Shown here: positions 1-6,185 of the stretch, one piece after another
How the letters are laid out: each line of letters begins with the position of its first letter
How positions within the stretch are numbered: the first letter of the stretch is position 1
Assembly: GCA_020696885.1 (NCBI GenBank)
Contig: JAJFMS010000475.1
Coordinates: 1-6,185, forward strand
From: Armatimonadota bacterium
GTDB taxonomy: Bacteria; Armatimonadota; SYMT01
Direction of reading: 5' to 3'
Length of the DNA stretch: 6,185 nt
Notes under the pieces: generated by a model
What the model saw: only the letters and a program-made list of their open reading frames with translations
Databases searched by the model: none
Told to the model about the DNA's origin: nothing
Translations under genes and position numbers: made by a program

Positions 1-465
1 AACCCGCTGGGTGGCAACTGGACCGGCTGGTCGGAGAACATCCAGCCGTATGTCAAGAACCTCGGCGTCCTCCGCTGCCCCAGCGTCAACTGGAACGGCT
101 CCGTCGTCGGAGACCAGGGCGGCTTTACCCACTACGGCGTCAACCAGCGCGTGGGTGGTGAGAACGGTGGTCACGCATTCACTGCCGGCGCCGGCAGCGC
201 CCGGGCCCTGGCCGAGCTCTCGTTCCCGGCCTCGACGATCCACTTCTTCGACAATGAGCCGGGCTGCAACGATAACTGCCGTCCGAACGAGATCAACGGT
301 GCCCACCCGGGTCAGTGGCTGGTCACCCGCGTCTACGCCAATCGGCACCAGACCGGCGCCAATTACGCCTTCTGCGATGGGCACGTGAAGTACCTGAAGG
401 CTGAATCCCTGAACGGGACCAAGTCCGACCGGACCGGCTCCCTGGCCACGTTCTGGCCGAACTAG
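1..465 (+). CDS. Prepilin-type H-X9-DG (DUF1559-like) protein, 3' part
   Basis: Open in frame 1 from the first base to a TAG at 463-465, giving the last 154 residues; the start and N-terminus lie outside the window. The diagnostic motif is His-(9 residues)-Asp-Gly in 'RHQTGANYAFCDGHVKYL' (about residues 117-134). This is the H-X9-DG signature of prepilin-like proteins common in Planctomycetota, Verrucomicrobiota, Lentisphaerota and Armatimonadota. Upstream 'YVKNLGVLRCPS' and 'HYGVN' also match the style of that family. Such proteins normally begin with a type IV prepilin/pseudopilin leader and methylation site, which I cannot see here. They are exported by type II secretion or type IV pilus machinery, but their exact role is unsettled. 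A CxxxC-type pair (GCNDNC) and the Cys just before Asp-Gly could form disulfides once exported. A strong terminator follows, so this gene is probably transcribed apart from the genes downstream. Confidence 0.85.
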   Translation, partial: NPLGGNWTGWSENIQPYVKNLGVLRCPSVNWNGSVVGDQGGFTHYGVNQRVGGENGGHAFTAGAGSARALAELSFPASTIHFFDNEPGCNDNCRPNEINGAHPGQWLVTRVYANRHQTGANYAFCDGHVKYLKAESLNGTKSDRTGSLATFWPN

Positions 466-517
466 GTCGACCTCCCAAGCCCTCGGTATCGACCGACGGC
501 TGACGGACCAGAAACAG

Positions 518-563
518 CGACGGCGCTCCCGCGGGAACTCACCGCGGGAGCGCCGTCGTCTTT
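518..563 (+). terminator. Strong rho-independent-type terminator
   Basis: A perfect 17-bp inverted repeat, 518-534 paired with 542-558, encloses a 7-nt loop (gaactca). It is followed by a short TCTTT tract at 559-563. The stem is almost entirely G/C, and it lies 52 bases after the stop of the prepilin-like gene. The T-tract is short, but an unusually long stem can compensate. On the opposite strand the stem is followed only by a short TGTTT, so termination is expected mainly for + strand transcription. It should insulate the pilin-like gene from the TPR/lipoprotein genes. Confidence 0.88.
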
Positions 564-564
564 C

Positions 565-596
565 CGCGTGGAGGGTCGCGGCAACTACCCCACGCG
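565..596 (+). promoter_or_regulatory. Possible leader hairpin before TPR gene A
   Basis: A 7-bp perfect stem (CGCGTGG at 565-571 with CCACGCG at 590-596) can extend by two G-C pairs past a bulged A572 (573-574 with 588-589). It ends 11 bases before the ATG at 608, where a ribosome binding site would normally sit, and no Shine-Dalgarno sequence is present there. It may affect translation initiation or be a transcript-start structure. A short inverted repeat in such GC-rich DNA can also arise by chance. No -35/-10 promoter could be recognised in 466-607. Confidence 0.25.
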
Positions 597-607
597 TCGA
601 ACTCCCC

Positions 608-1999
608 ATGCCTGAAACCAGCGAACAGCCGGCAGCGAGAACGCCGGAGCAAGACTCCCCACCGCGCTCCGGCCGGCCGGCAGCCCCCGGGCGAGTTCGA
701 AATCGTCGGCGTCTGCTGCCATTATTGGTGGGAGGCGCGCTCCTGATCGCCGGGGGCGTTGCGTTTCGCAGCCAGCAGCTACCCCGATTGGCAGCACAGC
801 GCCGCCTGAACGCCACGGCCGACGAGTTAGCGGCGCTTCGCGCCCGGGCCGCCTCTAGTCCCAACGACGTAAGCGCCCGCTGGGCGGTGGCCTCCTGGCT
901 GGGGGAGCATGGCCGCGCCGCAGAAGCGGAGACTGAATTGCGCGAGATCGTCGCGCTGGACGCGGGATACCGGCCGGCGTGGGAAGCGCTGGCGCAGGGC
1001 ATGGTACTTCAGGGCCGCTTTCCCGACGCCCTGAAAGCCAACCAGGAGCTAATGCGCCGCTGGCCCGAGAGTGCCACCGGCTACGCCGGGGCCGCGGTCT
1101 GCTATCGCGCTACCAACGAGCTAAAGCGGGCGCTGGAGATGGCGCAAGCAGCCCTCAAGCGGTCCACCGATCTGGTGAACGCGCGGCTGATCGTGGGAGT
1201 ACTGGCGCTGGACTATGCCCAACAGGCCGCGTCCGCGGAATCCCGGACGGCGGAGTACCAGCTCGCGGCCCGGATGCTGGAGCAGGTAGCCAAAGACCGG
1301 CCGGGCGTTCCGGACGTCTATTCCCGCCTCGGCCGCGCCTACCGGTCGCTTTTCCAGGAAGAGAAGGCCAGGTCCAACTTCCGGAAGGCGGTGGAGCTGG
1401 CGCCGGAATCCGCCGACGCGCAGGCGTACCTGGCCGAGATGGCCGAGGCCCACGGCGACGCGAAGGAAGCGCGCGCCGCAGTGGAGGCGCTCATCCGCTA
1501 CCATCCGGAGGATCCGCGCGGGCACTACTGGCTGGGCACCACGCTCCTCCAATCATCCGAGAAAGAAGCGTTGAGCCAGGCCGCCGCGGCCCTGGGAGAA
1601 GCGGTGCGGTTGGAGCCCACCAACGTCCAGTACCGCGAGCGGCACGGCATCGCACTGCTCCGCGCGGGCCAACTGGCGGAAGCGCGAACGGCGTTCGAGC
1701 ACGCCGCAGACCTGAACCCCAACCGCGCGTTTGCGCCGCAGCAGTTGGCCCTCGTCTATGCGCGGCTGGGTGAGGCGCAGTTGGCGCGCGTGGCCCAGGA
1801 AGACGCGGCCCGCCGTGCGAAGAACGAGGAGCACCTTTCCCTTCATCTGCTTCTGGGTGACCGCTACCGCGTGCTGGGCTGGAGCACCCAGGCTCGCGAC
1901 GAGTACCGCGCCGTGCTGGCACGGGAACCGAAGAACGCCAAAGCGCTCGCCGGCCTGGAAGCGCTCGCCCGCACTCCCCACGAACACGTAGCGCCATGA
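608..1999 (+). CDS. Membrane-anchored TPR protein (module copy A)
   Basis: 463 residues. Residues 1-28 are a proline/serine-rich, probably disordered tail. Residues 29-35 carry five arginines, and about 36-53 (LLPLLVGGALLIAGGVAF) form one membrane helix. The positive-inside rule puts the tail in the cytoplasm and the rest outside. From about residue 70 to 455 there are degenerate 34-residue TPR helix pairs, for example about 88-121, 122-155, 157-188, 236-267, 269-302, 304-338, 340-371 and 410-443. Typical features are the W/L-G-Y-A-F-A-P spacing and 'FRKAVELAPESADAQAYL'. TPR arrays bind proteins, so this is probably a docking scaffold; no catalytic motif is visible. The ATG at 608 is the only sensible start: no ATG, GTG or TTG precedes it in frame as far back as the terminator. 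It lacks a Shine-Dalgarno sequence. Its TGA overlaps the ATG of the lipoprotein gene, which suggests coupled translation and a shared role. TPR family is secure; partner and function are inferred. Confidence 0.88.
   Translation: MPETSEQPAARTPEQDSPPRSGRPAAPGRVRNRRRLLPLLVGGALLIAGGVAFRSQQLPRLAAQRRLNATADELAALRARAASSPNDVSARWAVASWLGEHGRAAEAETELREIVALDAGYRPAWEALAQGMVLQGRFPDALKANQELMRRWPESATGYAGAAVCYRATNELKRALEMAQAALKRSTDLVNARLIVGVLALDYAQQAASAESRTAEYQLAARMLEQVAKDRPGVPDVYSRLGRAYRSLFQEEKARSNFRKAVELAPESADAQAYLAEMAEAHGDAKEARAAVEALIRYHPEDPRGHYWLGTTLLQSSEKEALSQAAAALGEAVRLEPTNVQYRERHGIALLRAGQLAEARTAFEHAADLNPNRAFAPQQLALVYARLGEAQLARVAQEDAARRAKNEEHLSLHLLLGDRYRVLGWSTQARDEYRAVLAREPKNAKALAGLEALARTPHEHVAP
1996..1999 (+). 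other. ATGA stop-start overlap (TPR A / lipoprotein A)
   Basis: The TGA of the TPR gene (1997-1999) shares bases with the ATG of the lipoprotein gene (1996-1998). No Shine-Dalgarno sequence is evident just upstream (aacacgtagcgcc), so terminating ribosomes probably re-initiate here and keep the two products in step. Confidence 0.8.
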
Positions 2000-3678
2000 C
2001 CCGCGGTGTCCGGTTGCTGCCGCTGGCCGGCACCCTCCTGCTCGGGCTTGCCGGCTGCCACTCGGCCCCGCGTCTTCCGGCAGCGCCGACCGCTGCCCCC
2101 GTGAGCCCTACGTCGGCCCGCGCTCGCTTCACGGACGTTACGGAGGCGAGCGGTCTCTCCTTCATCCAATCGCACGGAGGCTGCGGCAAGGTCTATTTCC
2201 CCGAGCAGCTTACCGGCGGGTGCGGGCTGGTGGACGTGGACGGCGACGGCGATCTGGACGCCTTCTTTCCGGTGCCGCGCCCGCTGGGAGCCTGTGCGCC
2301 CGATCCTTCGCAGCGTGACCGGCTCTTCCTCAATGACGGCACGGGCCGGTTCGCACCCGCCCCAGACGGCTCCGTTCCCGCGGGCGGCTTCTCCATCGGG
2401 GTGGCCGCCGGCGATTATGACCGGGATGGGGACCAGGACCTTTACATCCCGGGCTATCGCACCGGTCGCCTGCTGCGGAACGACGGCACGGGCCGCTTCC
2501 AGGACGTGACGGCGGCCGCGGGCTTCGGGAAGCCCGGGTTCGGCGTGAGCGCCGCCTGGGGTGACTATGACCAGGACGGATTGCTGGACCTGTTCGTGGT
2601 GAACCACCTCCAGTATTCGCCCGAAGCGGACGTGCCGTGCGTGTCGCCTTCCGGACACCGGGACTACTGCCTGCCCAGCCTCTACGCCGGGGAGACCGAT
2701 CGGCTCTACCGCAACCTGGGAGGGGGGCGGTTTCAGGACGTAACCGCCAGTACCGGCGTGGCGGGCGCCGGAGGCAAGGGGCTCGGCGTCGCTGCGGCGG
2801 ACCTGGATGGCGACGGCTGGGTAGACTTCTTCGTGGCGAACGACATGACCGCGAACGCCTGCTTCATGAACCTACAGAAGGGCCGGTTTGAGGACGCCGC
2901 CACGCGAGCCGGGATCGCCGTCGGGCCGGACGGAACCTACCTTTCCAGCATGGGGATCGCCCTCGGGGACGTGGAAGAGGATGGGGACCTGGACCTCTCC
3001 ATCACCACGTTCGCCAACGAGCCGTTCCCGCTCTACCGCAACGACGGGCAGTTCTTCACGGATGTCGGCGTGGAGACCGGCGTCGCCGCGGCCACCCGCC
3101 CGTCGTTGGGCTGGGGCGCCCTGTTCCTGGATGCGGACAACGACGGCGACCTGGACCTCTTCTACGCCAACGGTCACATCGCCCGGTACGTGAAGGAGCG
3201 CTACCCGGAGCAGACCTTCGAACAGGCGAATCTACTCCTGCTGAACGACGGCGCCGGGCGGTTCGCCCCGGACGCTGCAGCCCTGCCTGCCGACGATGTC
3301 CGCTCCCATCGCGGCGCGGCAGTGGGAGACGTGGACGGAGACGGTGACCTCGACGTGCTGGTCAGCTCCTTCAACGGCCGTCCCACCCTCCTCCGCAACG
3401 ACTCCGCTCCGGGAGCCTGGCTGCGCCTACAATTGACCGATAAGCAGGGCGGGGTGTCGCCGATCGGCGCGAAGGTCTCGGTGACGGTCGGCGGCCGGAC
3501 GCGGGTCCGCTCGATCCTCGGAGGCGGGAGCTACGCCTCGCAGAGCGAGTACGCGCTCCACTTCGGTCTCGCCGGGGCGACTGCCGCAGAGAAGGTGGTG
3601 GTTCGGTGGCCGGACGGCCAGGAGCAGGTGCTCACGCAGGTACCGGCCAACCAGGTGCTCAAGCTGCGTCAACCGTGA
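1996..3678 (+). CDS. FG-GAP/VCBS repeat lipoprotein with ASPIC/UnbV domain (CRTAC1-like, copy A)
   Basis: 560 residues, complete. The N-terminus is a lipoprotein signal peptide: MTRG-V-R, hydrophobic stretch, lipobox L18-A-G-C21. Lipid attachment is expected at Cys21, and residue +2 is His rather than Asp. A Pro/Ala linker follows. Seven Asp-rich loops of the D-x-D-x-D-G-x-x-D type start at residues 80, 140, 190, 269, 325, 379 and 445, typical of FG-GAP/VCBS beta-propeller blades that bind calcium. The loop at 325 is DVEEDGDLD, with Glu in the third position. Repeats such as 'LYRNLGGGRFQDVTASTG' lie between loops. Residues about 487-555 match the ASPIC/UnbV domain (PF07593), with 'GGSYASQSEYALHFGL' and 'VVRWPDG'. 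Besides the lipid Cys there are six cysteines (63, 76, 100, 215, 225, 289), consistent with disulfides outside the cytoplasm. The signal peptide fixes the ATG at 1996. Probably an envelope calcium-binding structural or adhesion protein working with the TPR protein just upstream; its ligand is unknown. Confidence 0.92.
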   Translation: MTRGVRLLPLAGTLLLGLAGCHSAPRLPAAPTAAPVSPTSARARFTDVTEASGLSFIQSHGGCGKVYFPEQLTGGCGLVDVDGDGDLDAFFPVPRPLGACAPDPSQRDRLFLNDGTGRFAPAPDGSVPAGGFSIGVAAGDYDRDGDQDLYIPGYRTGRLLRNDGTGRFQDVTAAAGFGKPGFGVSAAWGDYDQDGLLDLFVVNHLQYSPEADVPCVSPSGHRDYCLPSLYAGETDRLYRNLGGGRFQDVTASTGVAGAGGKGLGVAAADLDGDGWVDFFVANDMTANACFMNLQKGRFEDAATRAGIAVGPDGTYLSSMGIALGDVEEDGDLDLSITTFANEPFPLYRNDGQFFTDVGVETGVAAATRPSLGWGALFLDADNDGDLDLFYANGHIARYVKERYPEQTFEQANLLLLNDGAGRFAPDAAALPADDVRSHRGAAVGDVDGDGDLDVLVSSFNGRPTLLRNDSAPGAWLRLQLTDKQGGVSPIGAKVSVTVGGRTRVRSILGGGSYASQSEYALHFGLAGATAAEKVVVRWPDGQEQVLTQVPANQVLKLRQP

Positions 3679-3759
3679 TCGGTTTGCACCCCCCCAAGCT
3701 CTCTCCCAACCACCCGTACGTTCGACGTCTCTCTCGCTAGCCGTTAACTGGGGTCTTTC
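3679..3759 (+). other. Intergenic gap between the two modules
   Basis: 81 bases separate the modules. It begins with a 5-bp hairpin across the stop codon (AACCG 3671-3675 with CGGTT 3680-3684) that has no T-tract, so it is not a convincing terminator. A C7 run (3689-3695) and a pyrimidine-rich stretch follow. A TTGCAC at 3684-3689 has no -10 partner at acceptable spacing. GGGG at 3750-3753, six bases before the GTG at 3760, may serve as a weak ribosome binding site. Readthrough from module A into module B seems likely, but a separate promoter cannot be excluded. Confidence 0.45.
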
Positions 3760-4866
3760 GTGAAGTCCGCCTCTGTCCAGGCCCGCTGGCTCCTCGCTCT
3801 CGTCGCAGTTGTGGCGATCGTCGCCGCACTTGCCGTCCGCGAGCGGTTCTCCCGCCCGGAGAGCGCCACCCCCGCGGCCGTGCTGCAGCGACAGACGCAG
3901 CGCCTGGAACGGGCGCCCCGGGCGGCCCTGGAGGCGTATCAGCGCGGACTCGCCGCCTGCGAGGCGCAGGACTTCGTCGCCGGGGTCATGGCCCTGGAAG
4001 CTGCAGCCGCCGAGGCGCCGGACTATGCCCTCATCCAGCACAACCTGGGGGTGGCTCGCGCCGGAGCCGGCCTCCGCCGCGACGCGCGCGCGGCGTTCGA
4101 GCGGGCCCTGCGCCTGGAGCCGGCGCTGGCCGAGGCGTGGCTGCGGATCGGGCTTCTCCAGGTGGATGCCCAGGAGTACCCGCCGGCCGAGGTATCCCTG
4201 ACCCGCGCGCTGTCCCTTGACCCCAATCTGGAGCAGGCCCGGCTCCTCCTCGGGCATGTGGCGCTGCTCCGCGGCGACCTCCCCCGAGCGGAGGCGCTCG
4301 CTCGCGAAGCCGTCCAGCGGCAGCCCGAGTCGTTCGCGGCGGTGATGTCGCTGGGAGACGTGCTCAGTCGCACCCCGGAGGCTTCCGGCCAGACCCAGGC
4401 GCTGGAGCGGTTCCGGGAGGCGGTCGAGCTCTCCACGGACGCCACCGATCCGGAGGGCCTTGCCCACCGCCGCCGGGGAGAGCTGGCGCTGCGCCTCCGT
4501 CACGCGGACGAAGCAGTGGCGTCGCTGCAGATCGCAGCCCGCAAGGCCCCGCTGAACCCGACGAGCTGGTACCTTCTGGCCCAGGCGCTCCGTGCCTCCG
4601 GGGACAGCAAGCGCGCGGCGGAAGCCTCCCGGCGAGCCCAGCAGGTCCTCGCGTGGGCCAGTGAGGTGAACTCGCTCACGGAGCAACTGGGGCAGCAGCC
4701 CGGGGTGGCGCAGCTCTACGTCCGGCTGGGGAAAGTGGAGGCGCAGCGCGGCCGGACCGCCGCCGCGATCTCGGCCTACCGCGCCGGGCTGTCGCGCGAT
4801 CCGAGTGATGCCGCCGCTAAACGAGCGCTGGCCGCCCTGGAACGGTCTGCCGGGAAGACTCCATGA
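3760..4866 (+). CDS. Membrane-anchored or exported TPR protein (module copy B)
   Basis: 368 residues from a GTG start. An in-frame TAA at 3745-3747 and the absence of other start codons between make 3760 the earliest start, and it keeps the N-terminal hydrophobic segment. Residues 10-26 (WLLALVAVVAIVAALAV) form a membrane helix or signal peptide. An A-L-A at 23-25 could be a signal peptidase site, so the mature protein may be anchored or released. TPR-like helix pairs fill the rest, roughly 55-88, 90-121, 123-155, 157-189, 233-265, 268-298 and 317-350, with phrases such as 'AAFERALRLEPALAEAWL' and 'SLTRALSLDPNLEQARLL'. The end ('ISAYRAGLSRDPSDAAAKRALAAL') resembles the end of TPR protein A, though this copy is about 95 residues shorter and lacks the Pro-rich N-terminal tail. 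It probably scaffolds the lipoprotein encoded next, whose ATG overlaps its TGA. Function is inferred from context only. Confidence 0.87.
   Translation: MKSASVQARWLLALVAVVAIVAALAVRERFSRPESATPAAVLQRQTQRLERAPRAALEAYQRGLAACEAQDFVAGVMALEAAAAEAPDYALIQHNLGVARAGAGLRRDARAAFERALRLEPALAEAWLRIGLLQVDAQEYPPAEVSLTRALSLDPNLEQARLLLGHVALLRGDLPRAEALAREAVQRQPESFAAVMSLGDVLSRTPEASGQTQALERFREAVELSTDATDPEGLAHRRRGELALRLRHADEAVASLQIAARKAPLNPTSWYLLAQALRASGDSKRAAEASRRAQQVLAWASEVNSLTEQLGQQPGVAQLYVRLGKVEAQRGRTAAAISAYRAGLSRDPSDAAAKRALAALERSAGKTP
4852..4866 (+). promoter_or_regulatory. RBS and ATGA overlap for lipoprotein B
   Basis: GGGAAG at 4852-4857 stands five bases before the ATG at 4863 and can serve as a weak Shine-Dalgarno sequence. 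That ATG overlaps the TGA (4864-4866) of TPR gene B, repeating the arrangement at 1996-1999. Re-initiation and new initiation could both contribute to translation. Confidence 0.55.
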
Positions 4867-6185
4867 AAAACCACACGCGGCTCCTCTCCGTCGCCGGTCT
4901 GCTCCTGCTTCCGCTGCTGGCCGGCTGTCCTCCCCGGAAGAGTGCGCCTTCAGCGGCGCCGCCACCAGTGTTCCAGTTCGTCGACGCCACCAGTACTGCG
5001 GGAATCCGGTTCACCCACCGGGCCGGCGCCGCCCGCCCGCTCGATATCGTGGAGACCACCGGCAGCGGCCTGGCGTGGATCGACTACGACCGGGACGGCG
5101 ACCTGGACCTCTACTGCATCCGGGGCAACGCGAAGCCGGATGAATCCGACGCCCTCTATCGCAATCAGGGTGGAGGGAAGTTCGAGGACGTCACGGCGCA
5201 GGCGGGGATCCGACCCGGCGGCTACGGCATGGGCTGCGCCGCCGCGGACTACGACGGGGACGGCTGGGTGGACCTGTACGTTACCCGGTACGGCCCGAAC
5301 GCTCTCTACCGGAACCGCGGAGACGGCACCTTCGAGGAAGTGGCGCAGCGAGCCGGAGTGCGCGGCCGGGAAGGGGGACCAGCGCCGGAATGGAGCCTCG
5401 GAGCGGTCTGGTTCGACGCGGACGGGGATGCGGACCTGGACCTGTACGTGACGCACTACCTGGAATTCGGCCCGAAGTCGCTCCGCCACTGCCGGTTCGG
5501 GGAGGCGCTGGCCACCTGCAACCCGCACCACTACAACGCGCAGCCGGATCGCTTCTACCGCAACAACGGAAACGGCACGTTCTCCGACGCCACGGCAGCC
5601 AGCGGCTTCCAGGTGGCAGAGCCGGGGCGCGGTATGGCTGCTCTTGCCTTCCGTCCGGTCTCGGGTGGCCCGCAGGCCCTCTACGTGGCCAACGATACGA
5701 CCCAGAACTTCCTCTTCGTGCGGCAGAAGGACGGGAAGTACCGGGATGAAGCGTTCGACCGCGGCTGCGCCCTCAACGCCTCCGGCTCCCAGCTCGGCAG
5801 TATGGGGCTGGACAGCGGCGACACCGACGGCGACGGCCTGCCGGACCTGCTGGTGGGCACCTTCCAGCACCAGGCCAAGCCGCTGTTCCGAAACCTGGGC
5901 GCAACCGGCTTCGAGGACGTGAGCGACCGCGTGGGCCTGGGCGTGCAAACCTGGAACGTCCTCACCTTCGGCTGCGGGATGCTGGACGCAGACTTGGATG
6001 GCGACCTGGACGTGGTCTTCGCCAACGGCCATGTGCAGGACACCGTCGCCGAGTTCGATCGCTCCGCCACCTACGCCCAGCGCTCGCAGCTCTTCCGCAA
6101 CACCGGGGGGCGGTTCGAGGACGTGACCGGCCTTTCCGGCCCGGCGTTCCAGCAGCTCCTGGTGGCGCGCGGCCTGGCATTCGGG
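4863..6185 (+). CDS. FG-GAP/VCBS repeat lipoprotein, CRTAC1-like (copy B), 3' end outside window
   Basis: Open for 441 codons from ATG 4863 to the last base with no stop. Residues 1-22 are a lipoprotein signal peptide (MKNHTR, hydrophobic run, lipobox L19-A-G-C22; +2 is Pro), which fixes the start. Asp loops start at residues 74 (DYDRDGDLD), 129 (DYDGDGWVD), 185 (DADGDADLD, Gly replaced by Ala), 320 (DTDGDGLPD) and 375 (DADLDGDLD). Between the third and fourth, the blade at about 257-277 keeps its flanks (GRGMAALAF...LYVAND) but lacks the Asp loop. 'LYRNRGDGTFEEV' and 'FANGHVQD' are typical of CRTAC1-like proteins. Aligned by eye, the order of blades follows lipoprotein A, and the cut falls near A's residue 443. 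About 110-120 residues, including an ASPIC/UnbV domain, should therefore follow. Six non-lipid cysteines (85, 125, 210, 219, 302, 371) suggest an oxidising location. Likely an envelope calcium-binding partner of TPR protein B; ligand unknown. Confidence 0.9.
   Translation, partial: MKNHTRLLSVAGLLLLPLLAGCPPRKSAPSAAPPPVFQFVDATSTAGIRFTHRAGAARPLDIVETTGSGLAWIDYDRDGDLDLYCIRGNAKPDESDALYRNQGGGKFEDVTAQAGIRPGGYGMGCAAADYDGDGWVDLYVTRYGPNALYRNRGDGTFEEVAQRAGVRGREGGPAPEWSLGAVWFDADGDADLDLYVTHYLEFGPKSLRHCRFGEALATCNPHHYNAQPDRFYRNNGNGTFSDATAASGFQVAEPGRGMAALAFRPVSGGPQALYVANDTTQNFLFVRQKDGKYRDEAFDRGCALNASGSQLGSMGLDSGDTDGDGLPDLLVGTFQHQAKPLFRNLGATGFEDVSDRVGLGVQTWNVLTFGCGMLDADLDGDLDVVFANGHVQDTVAEFDRSATYAQRSQLFRNTGGRFEDVTGLSGPAFQQLLVARGLAFG

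Noticed and set aside
11..388. A 125-codon + strand open frame starting at GTG 11
   Set aside because: Ser/Thr/Arg-rich composition with no motif, while the overlapping frame 1 encodes the H-X9-DG protein.
2237..3357. Recurring GACGGCGACGG-like DNA motifs
   Set aside because: They are the codons of the Asp loops in the propeller repeats, explained at protein level; not a DNA repeat array or CRISPR.
3671..3684. Small hairpin across the stop codon of lipoprotein A as a terminator
   Set aside because: Only a 5-bp stem with a 4-nt loop, and no T-tract follows.
3684..3722. TTGCAC ... TACGTT as a promoter for module B
   Set aside because: The spacer is 27 bases, well beyond the usual 16-18, and the -10 match is poor.
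3427..4965. A 512-codon open frame on the minus strand across the end of lipoprotein A, TPR B and the start of lipoprotein B
   Set aside because: It is antisense to three genes with clear domains, has no recognisable domain of its own, and long stop-free antisense frames are expected opposite GC-rich third positions.
4950..6032. A 360-codon open frame on the minus strand opposite lipoprotein B
   Set aside because: It mirrors the Asp-loop codons of the + strand (giving runs like 'VQVAVPVVV') and shows no domain or start signal; it is a shadow of the real gene.

Overview
The window is GC-rich bacterial DNA with all recognisable genes on the + strand. It holds the 3' end of a prepilin-like gene, then two consecutive gene pairs, each a membrane-anchored TPR protein followed by a lipoprotein built of calcium-loop (FG-GAP/VCBS) propeller repeats. 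The first lipoprotein ends in an ASPIC/UnbV domain; the second runs off the window. The taxon cannot be fixed from sequence alone. An H-X9-DG prepilin-type protein together with TPR and CRTAC1-type (FG-GAP plus ASPIC/UnbV) genes points to the Armatimonadota / Planctomycetota / Verrucomicrobiota kind of lineage. I lean to Armatimonadota because of the 'pYVKN...CPS...DGHVKYL' style of the pilin-like protein. This is inference.

Layout: (1) 1-465, C-terminal part of a prepilin-type H-X9-DG protein. (2) 466-607, an intergenic region with a very strong 17-bp GC-rich stem-loop terminator (518-563) and a second, weaker hairpin close to the next start codon. (3) 608-1999, TPR protein A, with a proline-rich N-terminal tail, one membrane helix and a TPR domain. 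(4) 1996-3678, complete lipoprotein A with seven Asp-loop repeats and a C-terminal ASPIC/UnbV domain, overlapping the previous gene by ATGA. (5) 3679-3759, an 81-bp gap with no clear terminator. (6) 3760-4866, TPR protein B with a GTG start and one hydrophobic N-terminal segment. (7) 4863-6185, lipoprotein B, again overlapping by ATGA. It is cut by the window edge after 441 codons, before where its ASPIC/UnbV domain should lie.

The two pairs look like divergent copies of one module: same gene order, same ATGA stop-start overlap, same predicted topology (TPR domain probably outside the cytoplasmic membrane, partner lipid-anchored in the envelope). The terminator separates them from the pilin-like gene, so genes 2-5 probably form one transcription unit. 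The likely picture is an envelope scaffold: exported TPR proteins dock exported calcium-binding propeller lipoproteins. No biochemical function is known to me for such a pair. I see no tRNA, rRNA, CRISPR array, insertion sequence or integrase.
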